In this document: positions 14,330-24,754 of the stretch, in pieces | Position numbering within the stretch: the stretch's first letter is position 1 | How the letters are laid out: each line of letters starts with the position of its first letter | Source: Fratercula arctica | Taxonomy: Eukaryota > Chordata > Aves > Charadriiformes > Alcidae | Direction of reading: 5' to 3' | Assembly: GCA_947846985.1 (NCBI GenBank) | Contig: CANTUZ010000006.1 | Location: 48,403,207 to 48,467,206 of the forward strand | DNA length: 64,000 nucleotides | Notes under the pieces: generated by a model | Seen by the model: the letters and a program-made list of their open reading frames with translations, nothing else | What the model was told of the DNA's origin: nothing | Databases searched by the model: none | Program-made: the position numbers and the translations under genes

Positions 14330-14393
14330 GATACTTTCTTTCTTCACCAAGATGTGAAGAAAGAAAAGTATCTTTTGAAGAAAGAAAAGTATC
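14330..14393. repeat. Hairpin plus tandem copy of the arm
   Basis: The left arm GATACTTTCTTTCTTCAC (14330-14347) is the inverse complement of GTGAAGAAAGAAAGTATC. The right arm at 14354-14372 has that sequence with one extra A, separated by a 6-nt loop. The right-arm sequence TGAAGAAAGAAAAGTATC is then repeated once more at 14376-14393, a 21-bp period. The result is one inverted and two direct copies within 64 bp. Confidence 0.8.
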
Positions 14394-15229
14394 ATTTTGC
14401 TTTCAGGTTCTGTGTTCAAGCTTTGGATTGAGAAGGCTCAGAGGCTGAACAATTTTGTGGGAAAATTATGGTTTTCTTTAAATTCTTCTTTTTGTTGGGT
14501 GCATATTATTGCCTGCGTGGGATTGTGTAGAAATTGGAAAGATGTGTTTGGATGGAAGGTTTTTCTGAAATCCTTTTCATTGAGAGAGCAGGAATCCATG
14601 GTAGTTACCAAAATTCACTGCAGTCATGCTTCTGTGTTTTACGCGTTTCAAAATCAAAAAAAAGTAAATGAAAGGAGTCAAAAAAGGATGTTTCAAAACT
14701 GTTGAAAATCCATGCTCACAGTGATGCTTAGACTATTATTTTAATTTGCTTTAGTTCTATGGTAGGTCATAACAGTGGGTGAGTAATTTAGATATGCAAC
14801 AAAGCCATCCCATTACTTCTTGGAAATAACAGAATATTTTGAGCTTTTATACTTAGACAAAGACAATTTAATTGCAGTAAGCCCTCCTGCGAAACAGTCA
14901 AAAAAAGAAAATGTTGCTTCTGGAGTCTTAAAGGGGAATGTAGCCCTCTCTCATTACCTGCAACTGAATGTGCTAATTGTTTTTTTTTAATGAAGACTCT
15001 TTGATTGCTAATCATAATAACGGGAAATATCGGGCAAAAGTGTTACACCTACCTGATTGTGTTGATTTGTGAACTGTCTGCTTTTCCAAAGGCTGGGATG
15101 GCTGCACAGCTGGCTTTTGGGTTCATGTTTTAGGCCATCAAAGGTGTTTTCTTAGCAGGGATGAAACTGGCAGAAATCGTGTCTCTTGTTTTACTCCCAA
15201 CAGGGTTTTCGCTCGCCACTTCCCTAACG

Positions 15230-15593
15230 CCTGGAGAAAAAGAGGCTGAGGGGAGACCTCCTTGCTCTCCACAACTACCTGAAAGGAGGGTGTAGCCGGG
15301 GGAGGGGTTGTGTCTTCTCCCAAGTAACAAGTGATAGGACAAGAGGAAATGGCCTCAAGTTGCACCAGGGGAGGTTTGGGATAGATATTAGGAAAAATAT
15401 CTTCACTGAAAGGTTTATCAGGCATTGGAAGAGGCTGCCCAGGGAAGTAGTTGAATGAGCATCCCTGGAGGTATTTAAAAGCCGGGCAGACGTGGTGCTG
15501 AGGGATGTGGTTTAGTGGTGGTTTTGTCAGAGTTGGGTTGATGGTTGGACTCGGTGATCTGAAAGGTCCCTTCCAACCTAGACGATTCTGTGA
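15230..15593 (+). mobile_element. CR1 LINE, 5'-truncated 3' fragment
   Basis: This is the 3' end of a chicken-repeat-1 (CR1) non-LTR retrotransposon in sense orientation. Recognisable blocks run in order: the 'gaggctgaggggagacctc' segment near 15242, 'caagtaacaagtgatagga' near 15321, 'ggaaatggcctcaagttgca' near 15347, 'ggctgcccagggaagtag' near 15432, 'catccctggaggtatttaaa' near 15460, and the terminal 'ggtcccttccaacctagac' followed by ATTCTGTGA. Only about 364 bp remain, so all reverse-transcriptase coding sequence is missing, as is usual for CR1. The internal wording differs from the two copies at 31.5 and 56.6 kb, so it belongs to another subfamily. It is somewhat diverged from the consensus I remember, suggesting an older insertion. 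The 256-codon open frame on the opposite strand is a by-product of this element. Confidence 0.93.
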
Positions 15594-18500
15594 CAAATAC
15601 AGCCTCTCGGCAGGAGGTAGAGCTGTGCATCTGGTAGTGAGGACTTTGCACTTGGAAGGCTTTGAGCTTGAATGGCTCCCATTTTCTGGCGATTCAGGGA
15701 GCTGTGTTTGGGAGTTTGCCTCTTTAAAGAATGAAGAATAAAAGCCTGTAACTGTGTCTCTTAACCCTGGTCCCTTACCTCTGGTGTCCTTGCTTGCTGA
15801 ATAGCCCGCGGAGGTACTGCAGACCCTCTTGACTTTGCAGCAGATGGTCGTCTCATGCTGCAGCAACTTCTCTGTCTTCAAGGTTACACACGGTGGTCTC
15901 TTCCCCACCTGGGAATACCTTGCTTTCTCCTCTACAGTGCTAGGATCGAAAAACCATTCTAACCCCTCTTTCTTTTTGTCAGCCTTTCAAGGGAAACTCT
16001 TTTAGTTACTGCTGTTGTGTCCCCACGTAACTTGTCAGATGCCTTAAGTTTCTATACTAATACTGCAGTAAAAGACTGGGTGAGTAAATAAGTATAAGAT
16101 AATGAGAATAGAAGGAGTTTCTGTAGATTGTCCTTAAGAACCAGCAGCCTTACTCGTATCTCAGGTACCGCTGGTTCTTTGTCGGGGAGTGCCAGGCTTG
16201 TCAGAGGAACCGTCTGCTGCTTTGTTCTGTGTGTATTTATTTATTAGTAAGATGAATCCCGACATCTCACATGGAAGGAAATGTAAGGGAATGATGTTTT
16301 TTATTCAGCTTCCTGCAGAACATCGTACAAAGAAGGACGGTTTAGCTTTTGTTGTTGATTACTTCTCCTAATACTATGCATCATGATGTGTTTCTTTTTA
16401 TATTGTACTCGCTGACTGTTTTCTGACTAACATATCTTGATATTTGCTACCTGAAGTGGCATACAAAGAAGCTGTCATCACCAGCTGTGTAGAAGACATC
16501 TGAGAAAACCATCAATAAGTATTAAGAAGCAAATGAAAATGTCTCAGCTGCCCTACTGAATTTGACTTTTAGTACTGCTTTTTGCCATCTTTCTCCCTTG
16601 GCTCAATGCGCTTAAATGCTCTGAGAGAGAAACGTTTTGCTGGCTGCCTCTTGCATGATCTCCAGGTGCACAGGCCCGTGCCCAGTTCCCTGCCATGCAG
16701 AAATAAGTCAGTTGATTACATTTCTGTTGCCTTTCTGAAACCTGTAATCTTCAGGCTCTGCTACGATTTAAGGCATACAAGGATAGGTTACTTCTGTGTG
16801 TCTAAATGTTTTAAATTGAAAATAAGTGTTCAGTCCCTATCAAGAATAATTTACTGTTCTGTTAAGAAGGAAGAATGGGAAGTAAGCTATTACCACAGAA
16901 AATTTCACTGCAATTTTCTTTTGCATAAGCTTAAATTCTGAGTAGAGAGGTTGTCAATTAGCGTGCAGATTTTTTTAATTGGCTATAATAAAAAGCTAAT
17001 TGGTGTTTTGCTTAAAGAGTGAATTAAGAAAGTGTTGCTATAGAAACTTTGCATGTATATAGTGCTGCTCTACATAACAGTGAATATAATAGTCTAATGA
17101 CCTTTCTGAGCCAGCTGTATAGTCAAGGAAAAAGTGTTAAATTCAGGCTTGCTGAAGTGATTATTATGGAGTTTGTGACTTTGCCCGTTTCATTGCCGGG
17201 AAGCGTCTCTGGCATTGTCTTATTCGATGTTTCTTTTGACTCGTGTCAAACCATATAATAAATGCTGGTCTCGGAAGACCTGAACTTTTGTGAAATCCGA
17301 GTGCTCCAATTTTGCCTGTGTAAACCAATCTGTAATCTGTCAAGCATAAAATGTACTACTGGGAAAATTTCATTTTCATAATCTGAGAAAGTGTGATGAT
17401 AGATCACAAGTGACAACATCTAATCCGTTAGCTGTTGTATTCCTCCCTCCGTACCCACTGATTTCTGAGCCCCATGTGAAACACGGGAATTACGTTTTTA
17501 AGTCAAATGGAATTTCTGTTCTAATTTACAGCATTCTCTCCCAGCAAAAATACTTATCTTCTCGAATATAAGCTTTGCTGAGGAGAGAATAATTTCTTCA
17601 CGATTTGTGAACAGGAATTTTTTCCTTGGGCTAATGCTTGCCTACTTAAATTACTTCAGAGTCATCATCTGTAATTTTGTCAGCTGCTTAAAAGTTAAAG
17701 ATACAGGTGGCATGGGGAGAAATATACTGAAGTATTATACTATGAACGTAGTCATTCCTGCATAGGAAGGTGGTCAGTGATGAAATAAATGTCTGTATGG
17801 TAAAGGGGAAAACTAAAACATGACCTTTTGTTTTCCTTTTCAGTTCTTTAATCCTGAATCTCATTGTTCCTGTGTAAATGGACAAACCGTATTGTCCCCT
17901 CTTGAACTGCGTATCTAGAAGATGCAGGAACAGATCCTGCTGTTATTAGTCACAGTGACAGAAAAGCCTTAAAATGTTCTGCATGTTTTAAATAATGCTG
18001 TGACTGTCCAAATGGAAAAGACCGGACAAAATTATAACCTGTTGACTTTTTACAGAAAGAGTTAGGGTTCACTGTGTCATTTTTTCCTCTGGTTTTCAGT
18101 TTTTAAAAAAATAAATAATGACATGTTTGCTAAATTTTCCACTGCACTTGTTCTTCAAACTGGTAAAACAGAGGAATCTTTGAGTTTGATTAGTGTATGA
18201 TTTGACCATCTTCCTCACCCTCCCCTTCCTTTTTTTCTTCTCAATAGATGTTTAGAAGAAGTGAATTCAGGAGAAGCTCTCAGAATTCTCTGGAATTGTA
18301 CAGTCGGCTTCTCTCTGTACCTCTGGATCATGACTGAGTAATATAACTTAGCAGCTGTTTCTCCCTTGATACACATATGTAAGCCCTATTAGTGTTAATG
18401 CCTTTTTGAAATACTTCCCTCATATATTCAGTATCTACTATTGATGTCCGAACCCTGAAGTCTCATGAGTTGCGTGGCACATGGCTGTCTCTAGAGCTTA

Positions 18501-19918
18501 ATAGAAAGTTGGATTTAATTTCATAGTTCATCTTTTGAGCGGTAAAACTTGTAAGATGGATAAAATGTTTTAACGTGAAGCTTTTATCTGAGACCTGTGA
18601 GCAAATAAGTCTTTTTCTGGTCCAGGGAAAGGACTGATTTTATGTGTTCCCACCCCTCCCCCCCTTTTTTTTTTTTGGCTCAGTAAGACCATAACTGTAA
18701 TGTGTGCTTACATGGGTTTGTATAGTTTAAAGGTGTTGTTTTGCAGAATAGTAGTGCAATATTGTATTTATGACTGTGAAGGAAATACGCTTTTTAGAAC
18801 TCAGTAAATCCATCCTTACTTCACTTTAAAGTTTTGCTGCTGTGCTGCAGTTCATTGTCAACTGTCTTTGTGAAAAGGGGACCAGGTCTACGAAGGGCAA
18901 AACATGAATCTACTTTAGGACTGGCATTTTCCTCTTAGTTTTACTTGCCTGTACGAGGCTCTGAGCATCCTGATTTAATGTTGATGTTATTCCTGCTTCA
19001 GATGGGGGTGTTGAGCCAGTTGAGTTCTTAGGCTTCTCCCAACCCAAATTACTTCGTGTCTCTGACAGGGTTCAAATCTGCAATGATAAAGAGTCTTTCT
19101 TCCTGTTGTTCTTCCATTTTTATGAGCTGTGGCTCTGCAGGGTTTCCTTGAAGGCAATTACAACAGCAATTGAAGTGTGAATAGCTATAGTACCATCAGT
19201 TCTGGGTTGTTTTTAAGGGTAGCTTGTCTCTGGATGACAAATTCAAACATGTCTTTTAAAATTTTATTGCTTTTATTCTCCCCATTGTTTAAAGGATAGC
19301 TTTAGTCAGACTTTTGAACGCTCACCTAGGAAAAGATGTAAAAGCCTGGTCATCCCCCACCCAAAGCCTGTCCATCTCCCGACCGCTCTCTCCCACCTTC
19401 TTATCTGCGTGTTTCAGTGTGGCTGCTACAGCCATTCTGTTGGATCAGGAAAATTTATAGGAAAACCTAGTGTCTGGGAGATGGAAACTGCCCTCCTGCT
19501 AGTTCAGCGCATTCATTGTTTATTGGGTTTATTTTTTTAATTTTTTTCTTTAAATTTTTAGATTACTTCTTTGTTGCCCCAATATGATTGTATTTACAGA
19601 AAATTACAGTGGCACAGCGTGGTTACTATTGATCCTTTTTTTGCCTTTGTTTTATAATTTATGTAGTGCAGCAATGGAGGGTTATTAGTGGAGTTATCTG
19701 CAGAATCTTTGTAATAAGCTTTGATTACTACTGAGCTGCAGCGATATACACTGAGGCTGTTTAACTATGTACTGAGCTACCGTGTTGTGCTTGGGGAAGG
19801 AACACATTGACACTTTGAAATTGCGTTTCATTAAAAGGAGGAGGGAGATTTATATGGATGATAATGAGATTGCTAGTTGGAAATCGATGGAAATTTGAAA
19901 TGATCAGAATATCAGGGC

Positions 19919-19939
19919 TTTTTTTTTTTTTTTTTTTTT
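19919..19939. repeat. Poly-T, 21 bp
   Basis: Uninterrupted T run between ATCAGGGC and CCACTAAG. Confidence 0.85.
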
Positions 19940-21151
19940 CCACTAAGAACACTTCTACTTTACTGATGGATAAACAAGACAGTTGTTTATAGTCCAGTGT
20001 TTTGTAGTAGAGCAGAACCACCACCACCGGTTCCCTGCGTATGAACCTGCTGCTTCAGGAACCAGACCGTGCAGGATGCGAGGGCATTGGCTTTCGCATT
20101 TTAGGCAGTCACTTTTGTTTCTTTAAATGAGAAAAATACTTCATAAGTACCAGCATGTTTAAAAATATGTTCTACTTTGCTGCTGCGTCAGGAAAATGCA
20201 TCTTCTATTTATATTTACAAGTTGCATCACTGCAAACGGTTAGATTTCCGTTTCTGTGAACGGTATTATAAAATGTGATGTGTTCCTCTTTTGCAGAGAA
20301 TTAATGTAGAGGCCAGATTGAAAATATGCCGTAGTGAAAAAGTCTCTACCAAACTGATCCCGTCTTGGCTTTAAGGTAAATGAAAAAAAAATAACGTATC
20401 GAACACCTATTCTAACTTCTCTTCTCATCATAATTGTTCTGTTTGAAAGAAATGCGAGGATATTATGTGCTCAGAAAAAACAAAGTAAGTATTTTAAGAA
20501 GTTAAGTTACAAAACTTAATATTTAGTCAAATTAAAGTGTAAGCATGAGCCAATAATTTGGGGTAGGCTTCAGTAATTAAACAAAATGACAGTCAGTGGC
20601 GTGAATGCTTGTGTGTCTTCCGTAGTGCCTTGGCAAGTGTCTGGTTTTGTCTAAAAATTGAATATGCATATGAAGGAGAGATGACTATAATTGAATGGAA
20701 AATGTGAAATTACAAAGGCAGCAAAGTATAAATAATTGAAAATCAGGTTGCAGCTCTAGCTTCTGTGTTTCATGAGCTCAGTTGCAAACAAAATTGCTAG
20801 AATGGGAATTCACATTTTTGTTCCTCTTAATTTTATTTTCATGGTACCATACTCCTGGTATAGAGAGCAAGGCAGTGATAATGAGGAAGGGGTAATTAGA
20901 TATCTGTAGGAAATTAAGAGCCAAACCAGAGACTAATTTTCAGCAGTCTACAGCTTTCATTATATATGTATACGCTTTGATTTCTCATGTATATGGAAAA
21001 CGTATCCTCTAACACTGCATATTTTTAGTCTTTTTCCATCAAAATTATTTAACTTGCTGTGTTCTGTGGTAAGATGTGGCAAGCTTGTTTTGTTTGTGAA
21101 ATCATTGCAGAAAATAATTGTTGTAATAACTTCTGACCAGTTAATTACTTG

Positions 21152-21209
21152 CGAGTGTAGCTAAGTATTCTTAATTTCTACGCGTGTAGCTAAGTATTCT
21201 TAATTTCTA
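21152..21209. repeat. Tandem duplication, 29-bp period
   Basis: GTGTAGCTAAGTATTCTTAATTTCTA occurs at 21155-21180 and again, identical over 26 bp, at 21184-21209. A C and G-containing triplet precedes each copy. It is a two-copy direct repeat, probably a recent slippage or repair duplication. Confidence 0.85.
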
Positions 21210-24200
21210 CTAAATATACCTTTATCATGGCTGTACTTCATTTGACATTACTATGTCTTGTTCAGTTGTGGAAATCACTCAAAATGTGTAATTTTCAGTG
21301 TTTGAAACTTTTTGCATCTCCTTCCCCTGCTGTGTCCGTGGATGAAGGGATCGTTGAGGTTGCTGTACTCAAAAAGCCTTGTCTTCAAGTGAAGCTTTCT
21401 CCTAATTTAATCAATGCTATTAGACGTAATAGAAGCCATATGCCACTTCAGATCCCTAGAGTTAGAGGTTGTGACGCTGGCAAATGCCATAAAACCAAGT
21501 TCCAGGCAGCACGATAAATTTGAAAAATTCACTCTCAAAAAATATTCCGTTGTGTATCTGGTTTAAAGGCCCAGGTTTTGCCCTTGAGCGTCAGGTACTT
21601 CTGCAACCAGATCAGATTCGGTAGTTTTGCTTGTAAAAGGAGATCAAAGCAAAGCTGTCAGCGATGCTTTCGGCAGGAGTGCTGGGCCCCCAGTGAGCCT
21701 GCCCAGCTGCCCCCGGGGTGGGACAGCGATGCATCTAACACTTTCATTTTGTTTTATCATTTTGTTCTACCTAATGACACTATTGTGGGCTTGGTTGTGC
21801 TTCCTTTAGGGCGGGAATTGTGATCCTTCTCTAAGGACTTCATGAAAATTGGAAATTTGCTTTAAGGACTGTGGACTTATTTACATAATTTGCTATTAAT
21901 TTTCTGATTTGAACAGTATTTAAATGCAGATACTCCTATAGTAAGACTCCAGATAAGTGTGCATTAAAACTTAATATTTAGGATACTTGGGAAATACTAC
22001 AGTAATCCAGGACTCACAGATGGCCAGAATGTCTTATTCTTAGCAAATGTTGAACTCCTCTAAATTACTGTCATGGTACTGATACACTGTTAATAAACCA
22101 AAGCTTTAATGAGTCGTGGTTCAAGACAGAAGGGCTTGCAGTGAGGAAATTATGTGACTCCAAAATGTACTTGCAAAAGTGTGCTCGTAGAATTTAGCCG
22201 GTCACAATAAACAGAACCCAAAACTGCGTTTCCCAATAGATGAGAGCAGTAGCTCTGCACGGCCAGGATGGCCGTTCCCACTCTATACATCAGATATTCC
22301 CCGTAAGCAGGGTAAGCGGTTGCCTTGGCACACCAGACGGGGGTTGGGCTGGTGGAGAGGCTGCTCTCCCTGAAGATGGGATCTCTCCCGGTGCCTCGGG
22401 CCATACGGGCACAGCGCGTATCCTCTCAGATTCTTCTGCTTTCTCTCTTCACCCTGCTCGGTGCTACCAAACAAATTTGACAGTTCCTTCAGTTACATCA
22501 TGATGGTTTCACGATTTACATAGTTTTAATGTCTCCATTAGACTCTGGCATCAGACAGAAATATTTAAGAAATCTGGCACTGTAGCGATTGATAAGTACT
22601 GTGTTTGTCTAATTAGCGAATAGGCATGACTATGCTTGTTATACTAAAGTAATTATAATATAAAATGGGCAACTTAAAATTCTTTTTCTTGCGCTATATA
22701 CTTAGGGTGCAAATTACAGAAGCTTCACCCGGCAATGAGAAAAGAATCTTCAATTTTGACACAACCAGAAGAAAATGCGGTGAAACATAAGTCTGTAAAA
22801 ATGCTGTTGTGCTCTAAGGAGCAAAAGGTGGGAGTCAGAACGTTTCCTTCCACACTATGGAGTTGTCTCCATCGTGGTGTTTTGTGACACCAGCGTTGTT
22901 TCTGTGCATTACATGTGCTTTGCTAAATTTCGTTCATTTTGATGTCTTGTTTCATGAAGCGTATACCAAAATACGCAGGAGCCTTATTAAGGAATTGTGG
23001 GAGAGCAGCAGTCCTGGGTGATAGCGCTGTACTGTCTCTTATCAATTCTTCATGTCAAATGTACAGGTATTGTGGTATGGGTTTTGTGCTCTGGTGGTTG
23101 CTATGTACAGACCACGGAATAATTCAAAGCTGGAGCTACTGATGTGGTTGTCCTGTCCGAGGCCATCGGGCTACCTTGGAATAATTGCTTCTGTGTGTTC
23201 AGTAGCTGTGCTTAAAATAAAGCAAAAGCTTCCAGTCCTGAAGACTCTGGTGATGGAAAAGCTCTCGTGGTTCTTGGAAAGTTGCCCAACGGATTACGCT
23301 GTTGGAAAACATTTGCCCTGTTTATTTCTTGAGTATGTCTGAATTCAGCTTGAAGCATTGAAAATAGCGCTGCTTTTCTGCTCACCTGCACAACCTTATG
23401 CTGTCACGTTTCTGATCCTGGTGTAGTTATTTAGGCTGCTTGTTAATCATGCCCAAACTTCCACCTAAATATCAGATTAAGCTCTTTTAGCCTTTTCTTT
23501 GTGAGGATGTTGTCCAGTCTTGTTCACACTCCCTGTCCTAATAGTCTCTAATGAAGCTGCTTCTCCAGTGATGCTTAACAGACCTGAAAACTTGTTCACG
23601 TGGTGTTCTCAAAAATTAAAGAGGGAGAGAAGGCAGCTTGCTGGTTGTGTGTTGAGAGACCTCTGCACAGCATCACGCTGGAAAGCTTCTGTTTCTCTCT
23701 TGCAGAATTGTGGGCTTTGCAATGTAAATATTTTGTAGTGTTTTGCAATAAGTTTTTCAATATTTTAATAGTTTTCTTCACTTGAGGAGTTCTATTAAAC
23801 TTCAGTCTCGTGGAAACTTAACAAGATAACAAGACATTGGAATACCAAGAATGTATTATAGGCTTATTCCGTGGTAGTATTAGGGTTGTACAAGTAAGAA
23901 CTTCTGCTGAAAGCTGTGTCTTCCCCGCTGTCCTCAGCCAGAGCCCCGCCGCTTCCCCTGTTCCACCGCGGATGCTTGGGCTGCCATGGGAGGAGAGAGC
24001 TGCTCTGGCTGAAGCCAACCTGGGACTGGGGAGCGGGGAGAGTTTTCACCAACTTCATTTGGGTTGTTTAGCTCGGTTTATGGCCGCATAACTTACCTGC
24101 TCGTGCCCACAAGTGGAATTAACCCATAGCCTGAGGATGGGCAGGCAGGGAAACTGCCGCGTGGGAGGTGGTGCATTTTTATGTTGATATTAAGGACAGC

Positions 24201-24741
24201 GGCTCGGTACATCTAGTGGTTGAAGTATTGCTTTGTTTCCATGGAATACATTAAAGATAACACGTTTCTACTTTTGAGATCAATTGGTATTTATTTATCT
24301 CGCCACGGTTTAGAATAGCATTTCCTCATGTTGAATGCCATTCTTCTGGAGTTAAAAAGCTGTCATCTGTTATTTTATTTTTTACAAATTCAAAGGGCAC
24401 TTTAGTACTGTCAGCATGAGATCATCTCTGCCTAATGATAGGCATTTTAGAAGATTTCTATTAATGTCGACTTTTAACAGAGCCCTCTTACTAAAAGAAC
24501 TGTACCTTATAATCATGCTGTATCTTTCTCTACAAAGCAATTATACGAGTTGTGTGAATTGGCTAAAATCTATTAGCTATTATAACTTGGAATGTTACTT
24601 TTGATCAGAAAGGAAGTCATCTTGTTTAACTTCCCCCTCCCCTTCATGCATCTATGAGAGCGGGAGCCTGTGTGAGGGAGAAAAGAAAGGGAGCCTGATG
24701 GTGGTTAATGCCTAATGAATACAGCTAAGGATACAGGAACG

Positions 24742-24754
24742 GTTGCCTGGCAAC
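24742..24754. promoter_or_regulatory. Perfect palindromic RFX X-box
   Basis: GTTGCCTGGCAAC is an exact inverted repeat, GTTGCC-T-GGCAAC. It fits the X-box bound by RFX winged-helix factors, which occurs in promoters and enhancers of ciliary and some neural genes. It lies in a GC-richer patch (24640-24780) with a purine-rich run just upstream and a homeodomain-type CCTAATGAAT at 24711-24720. No transcript start or exon was identified nearby, so a distal regulatory role is as likely as a promoter. The motif is seen directly. RFX binding is inferred. Confidence 0.45.

Larger units (their letters stand above)
1..15229. other. Noncoding DNA, no gene identified
   Basis: AT-rich DNA with homopolymer tracts. 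No exon series, RNA gene or recognisable transposon body was found. The stretch 9110-9180 contains 'cctgccccaaagagctta', which resembles wording I associate with ancient amniote interspersed repeats, but I could not name the family. 11040-11960 is locally GC-richer, with unrecognised open frames on both strands. Isolated exon-like pieces (257-316, 846-926, 10010-10086 minus, 15053-15126 minus) are treated as findings, not as genes. Confidence 0.6.

Noticed and set aside
15138..15908. 256-codon minus-strand open frame
   Set aside because: Most of it is antisense to the CR1 at 15230-15593. CR1 ends lack stops in this frame, and no domain is recognisable.
19068..19080. GGGTTCAAATCTG resembling a tRNA B box
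   Set aside because: There is no matching A box or cloverleaf upstream at the required distance.
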